Assembly: GCF_030019515.1 (NCBI RefSeq)
Contig: NZ_JASEEQ010000002.1
Coordinates: 372,001-436,000 of the forward strand
DNA from: Nocardioides sp.
Lineage (GTDB): Bacteria; Actinomycetota; Actinomycetes; Propionibacteriales; Nocardioidaceae
DNA: 64,000 bases
Reading direction: 5' to 3'
Below the pieces are notes generated by a model, which did not search any database, had not been told where the DNA came from, and saw only the letters and a list, made by a program, of their open reading frames with translations. Shown one piece after another: positions 44,986 through 53,882 of this stretch; the first letter of the stretch is position 1, and each line of letters starts with the position of its first letter. Position numbers and translations under genes: made by a program.

Positions 44986-46602
44986 TCAGGCGGTGTGGAC
45001 AGCGGCTCCCTCGACCCACGTCGACACCACCCGCGCGGCGCCGACCTCCTCGGGCGGGCCCGTGAACGGGTCGTGGTCGAGGACAACCAGGTCGGCGACC
45101 GCACCGGGCCGCAGCACGCCCGCGGCCGGCTCGTCGCCGACGCCGCGGTGGTTGGCCCAGGCGCTGCCCGAGGTGTACGCCGCGTACGCGGTCTCGAGCG
45201 ACAGCGCCTGTGCGGGGAGGAACGGCTCGCGGTCGCTCCCTGGCTCGACGCGCGTCACGGCGACCTGGATCGCCTGGAGCGGGTCGGGGGTGCTCACCGG
45301 CCAGTCGCTGCCGGCGACCAGCCTGGCCCCCGCGCGGTGAAGGTCGGCGAACGGGTACTGCCAGGCGGCCCGCTCGGCCCCGAGCACCGGCAGCGTCAGG
45401 TCGACCATCTGGTCGTCGAGGCAGGCCCAGAGCATCTGCAGGTTCGCGGCCACGCCGAGCCCGGCGAAGCGGCGTACGTCGTCGGGGTGGACGACCTGGA
45501 GGTGCGCGATCTGGTGCCGCCGTGCCGGGTCGGTCCCCTCGAACGCGTCGAGCGCCTCGCGCACACCCCGGTCGCCGATGGCGTGCACGTGCACCTGGAA
45601 GCCGGCCGCGTCGAGCGCGGCGACGGCCTCGCGGAGCGCGGTCGGGTCGACGAACGAGTGGCCGGCGTTGCCGGTCGGGTGGCCGCACCGGTCCAGGTAT
45701 GGCGTGAGCATCGCCGCCGTGCCGTTCTCCGCCACGCCGTCCTGCATGATCTTGACCGTCGTCGCCCGGAACCGACCGGTGGTCATCGCAGCGCGGCGCG
45801 CGACCAGGTCGGCGACCTGCTCGACGCCCCGGCGGCGCTCCCACCACAGCGCGCCGACCACGTGCGAGCGCAGGTCGCCGCTGGCCGCGGCGGCCGTGTA
45901 CGTCGCGGCCGCGTCGTCCATGCCCGAGTAGGCGCCGACGATCGCGTCCTGCCAGGAGGTGACGCCCAGGGAGTGGAGGTAGCCCTGGCCGGCCATCAGC
46001 GCGGCGTGGTGGTCCGCCTCGCTCGCCGGGGGCAGGTGCCGGGTGACGAGCGTGGTGGCGCCCTCGTGGAGGGTGCCGCTGGGACGACCGTCCGGGCCAC
46101 GCTCGATCCGCCCGTCGGGCGGGTCCGGCGTGCGCTCGTCCACGCCGGCGAGCTCGAGGGCGCGGGAGTTGACCCATGCGCCGTGGTGGTCGCGGTTGGG
46201 CAGGTAGACCGGCCGGTCCGGCACTACGCGGTCGAGGTCGGCAGCGGTCGGGGTGCCGCCCGGGAACGCGGGCATCGACCACCCGCCGCCGAGGATCCAC
46301 TCGGCCGCCGGGTGGTCCGCGGCGTACGACGCGACCGCGGCGAGGTACTCCTCCCGGGTCGAGAGCTCGGTGAGGTCGCAGCGCAGCCGCTCCAGGCCGC
46401 CTTGGACCGGGTGCACGTGCGCGTCGACGAAGCCGGGCGCGAGGAACGCGGCGTCGACCACGGTGGTCGAGGTGCGAGCGGAGCGAGCCTCCGAGCCACC
46501 CGGGGCGACCTCGACGATCCGCCCGTCCTCGACGAGCACGTCCGCGCGACCGGCGTACCGGTGTCCGTCGAAGACGGCGCCGGCGCGGAAGAGCGTCGCC
46601 AC
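44986..46602 (-). CDS. YtcJ-like amidohydrolase
   Basis: This 538-residue metal-dependent hydrolase is of the amidohydrolase_3 (YtcJ) group. It has APGFVDAHVHPVQGG at the first metal site, HVHAIGDRGVREALDAF, and SDWPVSTPDPLQAI near the end; RPGAVADLVVLDHDPF closes it. The gene starts one base before the agmatinase stop, so both are on one transcript. Residues about 38-44 (SEARSAR) are encoded by a copy of a short palindromic repeat (46474-46489). Substrate unknown. Confidence 0.87.
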   Translation of the reverse strand: MATLFRAGAVFDGHRYAGRADVLVEDGRIVEVAPGGSEARSARTSTTVVDAAFLAPGFVDAHVHPVQGGLERLRCDLTELSTREEYLAAVASYAADHPAAEWILGGGWSMPAFPGGTPTAADLDRVVPDRPVYLPNRDHHGAWVNSRALELAGVDERTPDPPDGRIERGPDGRPSGTLHEGATTLVTRHLPPASEADHHAALMAGQGYLHSLGVTSWQDAIVGAYSGMDDAAATYTAAAASGDLRSHVVGALWWERRRGVEQVADLVARRAAMTTGRFRATTVKIMQDGVAENGTAAMLTPYLDRCGHPTGNAGHSFVDPTALREAVAALDAAGFQVHVHAIGDRGVREALDAFEGTDPARRHQIAHLQVVHPDDVRRFAGLGVAANLQMLWACLDDQMVDLTLPVLGAERAAWQYPFADLHRAGARLVAGSDWPVSTPDPLQAIQVAVTRVEPGSDREPFLPAQALSLETAYAAYTSGSAWANHRGVGDEPAAGVLRPGAVADLVVLDHDPFTGPPEEVGAARVVSTWVEGAAVHTA

Positions 46603-47604
46603 TCAGCGTCCTTCGAGCAGCGGGCCGGCCGGGTCGTGCGAGATGCCGTGCCTGCGGACCGCCAGCCCGGAGAGGGCCTCGAGACAGACCCGGTTGGCGA
46701 GGTACGCCGTGATCTCGGCGTGGTCGTACGGCGGCGACACCTCGACCACGTCGATGCCGGCGACCGGCAGCTCGGAGCAGATGCGCCGGACCGCGTCGAG
46801 GAGCTGGCGGCTCGAGAGGCCACCCGGCTCCGGCGTGCCCGTGCCCGGTGCGTGGCCCGGGTCGCACACGTCGATGTCGACGGACAGGAAGACCGCGTCG
46901 CACTCGTCGAGGGCGATCTCGAACGCCTCGTCCAGGCAGGCCTCGAGCCCCCGCTTGCCGATCTCGGTCATCTCGAACGAGCGCATGCTCTGCTCCGCCA
47001 TCCAGTCGAGGGTCTCGGGGCCGGGCCAGTAGCCGCGCAGCCCCATCTGGAGGAACCGGTCGCCGCGCAGGGCGCCGGACTCGATCAGGCGGCGCATCGG
47101 CTGGCCGTGGCCGTAGAGCGACCCGAACTCGATGTGGCCGGTGTCGGCGTGCGCGTCGAAGTGGATCATCGAGACCCGGCCGAAGCCGTGGTGGCGCGCG
47201 ACACCGGTCGCGTCGGGCAGCGCGATCGAGTGGTCGCCGCCGAGCACCAGCGGGACCGCACCGGCCGCGGCGACCCGGTAGACCGCCTCCTCGAGGGCAC
47301 CGAGGGCGCGCTCGATCTCGCCGGGTGGCATCTCGACGTCGCCGGCGTCGACCACCCGCAGGTCGCGGAGGGCGTCGACCCGCAGCGCGAGGTGCGGGCG
47401 CGAGCCGTCGTGAGGCAGGTAGTCGGTCTGCCGGATCGCGCTCGGCCCGAAGCGGGTCCCCGGTCGGTGCGAGGTCCCCCCGTCGAACGGGGCCCCCACG
47501 ACCACGACGTCCGCCGCGGCCAATGCGTCGGCGTCGTCGAGGTCGACCGGGTCGACGCCGAGGAAGGTGAGGTCGGGACCGAACTGCGCGCCGTACCGGG
47601 TCAT
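46603..47604 (-). CDS. speB: Agmatinase/ureohydrolase family protein
   Basis: The Mn-dependent hydrolase cleaves agmatine or a related guanidino compound to urea and an amine. The 333 residues contain the metal ligands GGDHSIALP, HFDAHADTGH and SVDIDVCDPGHAPGTGTPEPGG. In context it would make putrescine for the neighbouring aminotransferase and dehydrogenase. Guanidinobutyrase is the main alternative. It is divergent from the aminotransferase gene across 115 bases. Confidence 0.9.
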   Translation of the reverse strand: MTRYGAQFGPDLTFLGVDPVDLDDADALAAADVVVVGAPFDGGTSHRPGTRFGPSAIRQTDYLPHDGSRPHLALRVDALRDLRVVDAGDVEMPPGEIERALGALEEAVYRVAAAGAVPLVLGGDHSIALPDATGVARHHGFGRVSMIHFDAHADTGHIEFGSLYGHGQPMRRLIESGALRGDRFLQMGLRGYWPGPETLDWMAEQSMRSFEMTEIGKRGLEACLDEAFEIALDECDAVFLSVDIDVCDPGHAPGTGTPEPGGLSSRQLLDAVRRICSELPVAGIDVVEVSPPYDHAEITAYLANRVCLEALSGLAVRRHGISHDPAGPLLEGR

Positions 47605-47719
47605 GGGGTGTTCCTATCACGCGGGCCACCCGGAAGATCGCTTCGGATTTCGCGTCATTCGCGTGTCTGCACGACGGATTCACTTGCATTGCGAAGGTTC
47701 CACAGCGCATCATGGGGTC

Positions 47720-49105
47720 ATGCACCCGGACTACGACCACCTCCAGCAGGCCGCCAAGGACCACCTGTGGATGCACTTCACTCGGCATTCGTCCTACCGC
47801 GACGAGGACGTGCCGGTGATCGTTCGCGGCGAGGGCGCCTACATCTGGGACGCGCGCGGCAAGCGCTACCTCGACGGCCTGGCCGGCCTGTTCGTCTCCC
47901 AGCTCGGGCACGGTCGGACCGAGCTCGCGGAGGCCGCCGCCGCTCAAGCCAAGGAGCTCGCGTTCCACCCGCTGTGGTCCTACGCCCACCCGAACGCCAT
48001 CCTGCTCGCCGAGCGGATCGCCGGGTACGCACCGGGCTCGCTGAACCGGGTGTTCTTCAGCAGCGGCGGCGGCGAGTCCGTCGAGTCCGCCTGGAAGCTG
48101 GCGAAGAACTACTTCAAGCTCGTCGGCAAGCCGATGAAGCACAAGGTGCTCAGCCGCGCCATCGCCTACCACGGGACCACGCAGGGTGCGCTCTCGATCA
48201 CCGGCCTGCCGCCGCTGAAGCAGCAGTTCGAGCCGCTGGTGCCCTCGACGTTCCGGGTCCCGAACACCAACCTCTACCGCGCTCCGGCCGGCACGGCGGG
48301 CCCCGACGGCACCGACGCCGAGGCGTTCGGCCGGTGGGCCGCCGACCAGATCGCGGTCGCCATCGAGAACGAGGGCCCCGAGACGGTGGCGGCGATCTTC
48401 CTCGAACCGGTGCAGAACTCCGGCGGTTGCTTCCCGCCCCCGCCGGGCTACTTCCAGCGGGTCCGCGAGATCTGCGACGAGTACGACGTGCTGATGGTCT
48501 CCGACGAGGTCATCTGCGCCTTCGGCCGGCTCGGTCACATGTTCGGGGCCGAGCGCTACGGCTACGAGCCGGACATCATCACCTGTGCCAAGGGCATCAC
48601 GTCGGGCTACGCCCCGCTCGGCGCGATGATCGCCTCGGACCGGCTGATGGAGCCGTTCCTCGCCGACGGCGAGATGTTCGCGCACGGATACACGTTCGGC
48701 GGCCACCCGGTCTCCACCGCGGTCGCGATGGCCAACCTCGACGTCTTCGAGTCCGAGGACGTCCTCGGCCATGTCCGTGCCAACGAGGGGGCGTTCCGCG
48801 CGACGCTCGAGCGGCTGCTCGACCTGCCGATCGTCGGCGACGTCCGGGGGGACGGGTACTTCTACGGGATCGAGCTGGTCAAGGACAAGGCCACCCGGGA
48901 GTCCTTCACGGCCGAGGAGTGCGAGCGGATCCTGTTCGGCTTCGTCTCCAAGCAGCTGTTCGCGGAGGGCCTCTACTGCCGGGCCGACGACCGTGGCGAC
49001 CCGGTCATCCAGCTCTCCCCGCCGCTGATCTGCGACCAGCAGCACTTCGACGAGATGGAGCAGATCCTGCGCGTCGTCCTCGACAAGGCCGGCACGCTGG
49101 TCTGA
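47720..49105 (+). CDS. Class III aminotransferase, putrescine/polyamine type
   Basis: A 461-residue PLP enzyme beginning at ATG 47720. FFSSGGGESVESAWKLAKNY, EPVQNSGGCFPPPPGYF, the PLP Asp in VSDEVICAFGRLG and the Schiff-base Lys in ITCAKGITSGY are visible. The VQNSGGCFPPP variant resembles omega-aminotransferases acting on putrescine or cadaverine. It would convert putrescine to 4-aminobutyraldehyde (which cyclises to pyrroline) for the dehydrogenase at 43.5 kb. Confidence 0.86.
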   Translation: MHPDYDHLQQAAKDHLWMHFTRHSSYRDEDVPVIVRGEGAYIWDARGKRYLDGLAGLFVSQLGHGRTELAEAAAAQAKELAFHPLWSYAHPNAILLAERIAGYAPGSLNRVFFSSGGGESVESAWKLAKNYFKLVGKPMKHKVLSRAIAYHGTTQGALSITGLPPLKQQFEPLVPSTFRVPNTNLYRAPAGTAGPDGTDAEAFGRWAADQIAVAIENEGPETVAAIFLEPVQNSGGCFPPPPGYFQRVREICDEYDVLMVSDEVICAFGRLGHMFGAERYGYEPDIITCAKGITSGYAPLGAMIASDRLMEPFLADGEMFAHGYTFGGHPVSTAVAMANLDVFESEDVLGHVRANEGAFRATLERLLDLPIVGDVRGDGYFYGIELVKDKATRESFTAEECERILFGFVSKQLFAEGLYCRADDRGDPVIQLSPPLICDQQHFDEMEQILRVVLDKAGTLV

Positions 49106-49127
49106 CCGCTTTCGCTGCCGCCGGCGG

Positions 49128-50003
49128 TCAGCCCAGGCCGATCGACCGGCGGCGGCGCCAGAGCTCGCCGGCCACCACGAACACGAACGACACCAGGAAC
49201 ATGATCGACCCGACGACGAACAGCTGGGCCGGGAAGTCCTTCAGCTTGCTGCCGTAGACGAAGATCGGGAACGTGACCGACTGGCCGGCCGTGAAGTTCG
49301 TGACGATGAAGTCGTCGAAGGACAGCGAGAAGGCCAGCAGCGCCGCCGCGACGATCCCCGGCATCGCCAGCGGCAGGGTGACCAGGCGGAAGGTCTGCCA
49401 CTCGTTCGCGTAGAGGTCCATCGCGGCCTGCTCCAGGCGCGCGTCCATGCCGGCCAGCCTCGCCTTCACGGTCACGACCACGAACGACAGGCAGAACAGC
49501 ACGTGGGCGATCACGATCGTGACGAAGCCGAGCGCGCCGTCCAGCCCCACGGAGACGAACATCGCCAGCAGCGAGGACCCCATGACCACCTCGGGGGTCG
49601 CCATCGGCAGGAAGATCAGCAGGTTCGAGGCCGCCCGCCCCCGGAAGGAGTGGCGCACCAGGGCGAACGCCATCAGCGTGCCGAGCACGGTCGCCAGCAC
49701 GGTGGCCGTCAGGCTCACGGCAACGCTGAGCCGCAGCGAGTCGCACAAGCCCTCGGGCTCGCAGATCGAGGTCCAGTTGCTCCAGGTGAACGACTCGAAC
49801 TCCGCGGTCGCGGAGCGGCCGGACGGCTGGTTGAACGAGAGCGCGAAGATGTAGCCGATCGGCACGAACATGTAGACCAGCACCAGGATCCCGATGAACA
49901 GGACCAGGTGGTCGGCCAGCCAGCGCCCGACCGGCGTCCGGGTTCGCCCGGATCTGCGGGGCCGGGACCGGCCGGCGACGGGCAGGCGCGTGTCGGTGGC
50001 CAT
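49128..50003 (-). CDS. potC: Polyamine-type ABC transporter permease, PotC-like (system 2)
   Basis: This 291-residue permease has a basic N-terminus (RSRPRRSGRTRT), six helices and the EAA loop LEQAAMDLYANEWQTFRLVTLPL. FSLSFDDFIVTNFTAG is typical of PotC. It overlaps potB by one base. It is clearly different in sequence from system 1, so the two operons are not a recent duplication. Confidence 0.92.
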   Translation of the reverse strand: MATDTRLPVAGRSRPRRSGRTRTPVGRWLADHLVLFIGILVLVYMFVPIGYIFALSFNQPSGRSATAEFESFTWSNWTSICEPEGLCDSLRLSVAVSLTATVLATVLGTLMAFALVRHSFRGRAASNLLIFLPMATPEVVMGSSLLAMFVSVGLDGALGFVTIVIAHVLFCLSFVVVTVKARLAGMDARLEQAAMDLYANEWQTFRLVTLPLAMPGIVAAALLAFSLSFDDFIVTNFTAGQSVTFPIFVYGSKLKDFPAQLFVVGSIMFLVSFVFVVAGELWRRRRSIGLG

Positions 50004-50896
50004 CAGACCAGCTCCTCGGTGCCGGCCCGCCGCACGTAGACGACGACCATCAGCACCACGAGCGCCATCAGGATCAGCGACAGGCTGGCCGCGAGCGGGT
50101 AGTTGTGCTCGGTGAGGAACGCCGCCTGGATCCGGTTGCCGACCATGTACTGCTTCGGCGTGCCCAGCAGCTCGGCGTTGATGTAGTCACCGCAGGCCGG
50201 GATGAACGTGAGCAGGGTCCCGGACACGACTCCCGGCAGCGACAGCGGGAACGTCACCTTGCGGAAGCCCGTGAACGGGCTCGAGTACAGGTCGCCGGCC
50301 GCCTCGATCAACCGGTAGTCCACCTTGCTCAGCGAGGCGTAGAGCGGCAGCGTCATGAACGGCATGAAGTTGTAGATCAGCCCCGCGATCACCGCCACCG
50401 GCGTCGCCAGCAGCCGGCCGTCGTCGGGCAGCACGGAGATGGTCTGCAGGAAGCTGGTGACGGGGCCCTGGTCGGACAGGATCGTGCGCCACGACAGGGT
50501 GCGCAGCAGGAAGCTGGTGAAGAACGGCGCGATCACCAGCACCAGCATGACGTTGCGCCACCGCCCCGCCTTGAACGCGATCGCGTAGGCCAGCGGGTAG
50601 CCGAGGGCCAGGCAGACGCCGGTGGCGATGCCGGCGTACAGGAAGGAACGCGCGAACAGGTTCCAGGTGTCCCGGACGGCGTCGACGTAGTTGGCGACGT
50701 GCCACGTCATCGCGTAGCCCTGCTCGTAGGAGCCGCTCGGGTCGTACAGCGAGGTGAAGACGAGCTGGACCGTCGGGAACAGGAAGAACACGGCCAGCCA
50801 GAGCATGCCGGGGACCAGCAGCAGCCAGCCCCACCCGCGGCGCCTGGCCGTCTCGCTGCCGGGCTGCGGGCCCGCGGGCACCGGCGCTGCGCTCAC
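50003..50896 (-). CDS. potB: Polyamine-type ABC transporter permease, PotB-like (system 2)
   Basis: A 297-residue permease starting at GTG 50896, overlapping the potA stop (GTGA). Six hydrophobic segments are visible, with LIEAAGDLYSSPFTGFRKVTFPL as the EAA loop and FIPACGDYINAELLGTPKQYMVG, a strong PotB/PotH-type motif. A longer open frame upstream lies antiparallel in phase to potA and is not coding. Confidence 0.92.
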   Translation of the reverse strand: MSAAPVPAGPQPGSETARRRGWGWLLLVPGMLWLAVFFLFPTVQLVFTSLYDPSGSYEQGYAMTWHVANYVDAVRDTWNLFARSFLYAGIATGVCLALGYPLAYAIAFKAGRWRNVMLVLVIAPFFTSFLLRTLSWRTILSDQGPVTSFLQTISVLPDDGRLLATPVAVIAGLIYNFMPFMTLPLYASLSKVDYRLIEAAGDLYSSPFTGFRKVTFPLSLPGVVSGTLLTFIPACGDYINAELLGTPKQYMVGNRIQAAFLTEHNYPLAASLSLILMALVVLMVVVYVRRAGTEELV

Positions 50897-52026
50897 TCGA
50901 TGTCCTCCGGCGTCATCAGGCCGGCGTGCGCGTCCTGGTCGGCGTCGAGCAGGAAGGTGTGCTCGGGGGCCCACATCAGGTCCACCTCGTCGCCGTTCCG
51001 GAAGGCCGGGCGCCGTCCGGTGTTCTGCTCGAACACCATCAGCTCCTGTCCCCAGGGCGTCGCGACGAGGTACTGCGTGCTGACACCCACGAAGCTGACA
51101 TCGGTGACCCGGCCGCCGGTCAGGACGTTGACACCTGTGTGGTCCTCGGCCTCGGACGCCGCGACGAACACCTTCTCCGGCCGGACGCCGAGCCAGGCGC
51201 TCCGGCCGGCGGCGTGCGAGCGCGACGCAGCCAGCCGGAGCTTCTGGCCGTGGCAGTCGACGACCACGTCGCCACCCGCTGTGTCGATGACGTCGGCCCG
51301 GACCAGGTTCGACTGGCCGAGGAAGTTGGCGACGAACGTCGTCACCGGGTTCTCGTACAGGTCGGCGGGCGCACCCATCTGCTCGATCACGCCGTTGTTC
51401 ATCACAGCGATGGTGTCGGCCATCGTCATGGCCTCTTCCTGGTCGTGCGTGACGTGCACGAAGGTGACCTCGATCTCGGTCTGGATCCGCTTGAGCTCGA
51501 TCTGCATCTGCCGGCGCAGCTTGAGGTCGAGCGCACCCAGGGGCTCGTCGAGCAGCAGCACGCCCGGCTCGTTGATCAGCGCGCGGCCGAGGGCCACCCG
51601 CTGCTGCTGACCGCCCGAGAGCTGACCCGGCTTGCGGTCGCCGTACCCGCCGAGCTCGACGAGCTCGAGCATGTCGCGGGTCTTCTGCTGGTAGTCCTTC
51701 ACGCCCCGGCGCCGCAGCCCGAACGCGACGTTCTCGAAGATCGTCAGGTGCGGGAACAGGGCGTAGGACTGGAAGACCGTGTTGACCGGACGCTTGTAGG
51801 GACGCAGGTGCGTGATGTCGTCCTCGCCGATCAGCACCCGCCCGTCCGTCGGGTCCTCCAGCCCGGCCACCATCCGCAGCGTGGTGGTCTTGCCGCACCC
51901 CGAGGGGCCCAGGAGGGCGAAGAACGAGCCGTTCGGCACCGTCAGCGACAGGTCGTCGACCGCGACGAAGTCCCCGAAGCGCTTGGTCAGGTTCTCCAGC
52001 CTCAGGTCCGCGTTGCGGTCAGCCAC
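50893..52026 (-). CDS. potA: Polyamine-type ABC transporter ATPase, PotA-like (system 2)
   Basis: A 377-residue ATPase with Walker A GPSGCGKTTTLRMVAG, signature LSGGQQQRVALGRAL, Walker B VLLLDEPLGALDLKL and VTHDQEEAMT. A C-terminal TOBE region begins at about 285. The gene order here is potD-potA-potB-potC, with overlaps throughout. Confidence 0.93.
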   Translation of the reverse strand: MADRNADLRLENLTKRFGDFVAVDDLSLTVPNGSFFALLGPSGCGKTTTLRMVAGLEDPTDGRVLIGEDDITHLRPYKRPVNTVFQSYALFPHLTIFENVAFGLRRRGVKDYQQKTRDMLELVELGGYGDRKPGQLSGGQQQRVALGRALINEPGVLLLDEPLGALDLKLRRQMQIELKRIQTEIEVTFVHVTHDQEEAMTMADTIAVMNNGVIEQMGAPADLYENPVTTFVANFLGQSNLVRADVIDTAGGDVVVDCHGQKLRLAASRSHAAGRSAWLGVRPEKVFVAASEAEDHTGVNVLTGGRVTDVSFVGVSTQYLVATPWGQELMVFEQNTGRRPAFRNGDEVDLMWAPEHTFLLDADQDAHAGLMTPEDIE

Positions 52027-53245
52027 CCATCACCTCGTTGAACTGGCGCTGGTAGTCGCGCTCCTGGGTGTCGGTCAGCGGCATGAACTGGTAGCCCGAC
52101 TCCATGGTCTTGGCGTCGGGGAAGATGAAGTCGCTGTTCGCCGCGGACTTGTCGAACTGCGCGATCTCCTGTTGAGCGCCCTTGACCGGGCACAGGTAGT
52201 AGTTCCACGCGGCGAGCTTCGCGGCGTTGACCGGGTCGTAGTAGAAGTTCATCAGCTCCTCGACGTTCGACTTGTGCTCCGCCTTGTTCGGCACCAGCAT
52301 GTTGTCGGTCCAGATCGCGAAGCCCTCGCTGGGCGGGACGTACTTGAACTTCCCGCCGCCGAGCAGGTTGATGACGTCGCCGCTCCACGCCTCGCAGGCG
52401 ACGATGTCGCCGGACTTCATGTCGTCGACGTAGTCGTTGCCCGTGAACCTGCGCACCTGACCGCTGTCGACGTAGCCCTGGAGGCTGTCGATCGCGGCCG
52501 AGAACTCGTCGTCGGTGAAGTCCTCGGGGTCGCTCCCGTTCAGGAGCAGCATGAACAGCATCGTGTCCCGCATCTCGCTGAGTACGTCGATCTTGCCCTT
52601 GAGGTCGGGGCGGGTGAGCAGCTCCTCGAAGCTCGTGACCGGGTCGGTGAGCTCGGCGTTGTAGCAGATGCCGGTCATGCCGCTCTGCCACGGGACGCTG
52701 TAGTCGCGGTTCGGGTCCCAGCTGGGCGACTTCAAGGAGTCGATCAGGTTCGCGTCGACGTTGGGCAGGTTGGCGTGGTCGAGCTTCTGGATCCAGCCGA
52801 GGTCGATCATCCGCGCCGCCATGTAGTCGGTCACGACGAAGAGGTCACGGCTCGTGGGCCGGCAGTCCTGCAGCTGGGGCGACACCTTGGCGAAGAACTG
52901 CTCGTTGTCGTTGACGTCGCCGTTCTTGTAGTCGACGGTGATGCCCGTCTGCTCCTGGAACTTCGAGAGCGTGGAGTCCGGCTTCTTCACGGGGTCGATG
53001 TAGCCGATCCAGTTGGCGAACGTGATCGTCTTCTGGTCGGCACTGAGGTCGGTGCTCGTGCAGGAGCCCGCGTCGACCTTCGCGCCCTCGGTCCCGCACG
53101 CCGAGAGCAGTCCCGGCGCACCCACCGCCAGCGCGGCGAGCGAGGCTCCGCGGAGGAAGGACCTCCTCCCCACCCCCGGTACCGCCCCCGGTCCGGCCCC
53201 GCGGGCGACTCGCGCCAAGGCCGCCAACCTGACAGAGTCGGACAT
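52019..53245 (-). CDS. potD: Polyamine-type substrate-binding lipoprotein, PotD-like (system 2)
   Basis: The 408-residue binding protein has a twin-arginine lipoprotein signal: GRRSFLRGASLAALAVG, then LLSACGTEG with the lipidated Cys at about residue 51. TFANWIGYIDP and NEQFFAKVSPQLQDCRPTSRD follow, then YSVPWQSGMTGICYN, characteristic of PotD/PotF. System 1 uses a Sec-type signal. The gene is divergent from the Lrp-type regulator gene and overlaps potA by 8 bases. Confidence 0.91.
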   Translation of the reverse strand: MSDSVRLAALARVARGAGPGAVPGVGRRSFLRGASLAALAVGAPGLLSACGTEGAKVDAGSCTSTDLSADQKTITFANWIGYIDPVKKPDSTLSKFQEQTGITVDYKNGDVNDNEQFFAKVSPQLQDCRPTSRDLFVVTDYMAARMIDLGWIQKLDHANLPNVDANLIDSLKSPSWDPNRDYSVPWQSGMTGICYNAELTDPVTSFEELLTRPDLKGKIDVLSEMRDTMLFMLLLNGSDPEDFTDDEFSAAIDSLQGYVDSGQVRRFTGNDYVDDMKSGDIVACEAWSGDVINLLGGGKFKYVPPSEGFAIWTDNMLVPNKAEHKSNVEELMNFYYDPVNAAKLAAWNYYLCPVKGAQQEIAQFDKSAANSDFIFPDAKTMESGYQFMPLTDTQERDYQRQFNEVMGG

Positions 53246-53287
53246 CCTCTACCTCCCGGAAGTTGAACGCGCTTGTGAGTGTGGATA

Positions 53288-53345
53288 GTTGCAGAGGGAC
53301 CGCCTCCGGACAAGTGAAACCGTTGAGTTGAAACATTCCTGCAAC
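53288..53345. promoter_or_regulatory. Inverted repeat in the potD/Lrp intergenic region
   Basis: GTTGCAG (53288-53294) and CTGCAAC (53339-53345) are inverted copies 44 bases apart, in an AT-richer part of the 148-base divergent region. They could be sites for the adjacent Lrp/AsnC regulator, looping or wrapping the promoter. Confidence 0.35.
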
Positions 53346-53393
53346 GAAAACCTTAGAAGCGCCCGGTGGCGAACATCCGAGTCGGCTGACAGG

Positions 53394-53882
53394 ATGCGTC
53401 CCGTGGCGAGAACACCCAGAACAGCCCGGCCGACGGTCCACCTCGACGAGGTATCGAAGGCGATCATCGAGCAGCTCCAGCAGGACGGTCGACGCTCCTA
53501 CGCCGCGATCGGCAAGGTGGTCGGCCTGTCCGAGGCCGCGGTCCGGCAGCGCGTGCAGCGCCTGATCGAGGGCGGCGTGATGCAGGTCGTCGCCGTCACC
53601 GACCCGCTCGAGCTCGGCTTCGCGCGCCAGGCGATGGTCGGCATCCGGGTCACCGGGCCGCTCGAGCCGGTGGCCGAGGCCATCGGAACGCTCGAGGAGG
53701 TCGACTACGTCGTGGTCACGGCCGGCTCCTACGACCTGCTGGTGGAGGTCGTCTGCGAGAGCGACGAGCACCTGCTCGAGCTGATCTCCGGGCGGATCCG
53801 CGCGATCGAGGGCGTGTCGATGACCGAGACGTTCATGTACCTGAGCCTGCGCAAGCAGACCTACTCGTGGGGTGTGCGCTGA
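53394..53882 (+). CDS. Lrp/AsnC-family transcriptional regulator
   Basis: The 162-residue regulator has an AsnC-type helix-turn-helix (DGRRSYAAIGKVVGLSEAAV, about residues 33-52) and a C-terminal effector domain (VMQVVAVTDPLELGF onward, with VVTAGSYDLLVEVVC). The ATG at 53394 begins a short basic tail before the HTH; a longer frame to 53289 is not needed. It probably controls the divergent potDABC operon and the oxidase gene that overlaps its 3' end, sensing an amine or amino acid. Confidence 0.9.
   Translation: MRPVARTPRTARPTVHLDEVSKAIIEQLQQDGRRSYAAIGKVVGLSEAAVRQRVQRLIEGGVMQVVAVTDPLELGFARQAMVGIRVTGPLEPVAEAIGTLEEVDYVVVTAGSYDLLVEVVCESDEHLLELISGRIRAIEGVSMTETFMYLSLRKQTYSWGVR

Noticed and set aside
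44903..49257. Very long open frames on both strands (1380 and 1420 codons) across the agmatinase, amidohydrolase and aminotransferase genes
   Set aside because: They arise because GC-rich codons rarely give stops in the other frames. Their residue composition is Arg/Gly/Pro-biased and no motifs are seen, while the real genes in the other frames have full family motifs.
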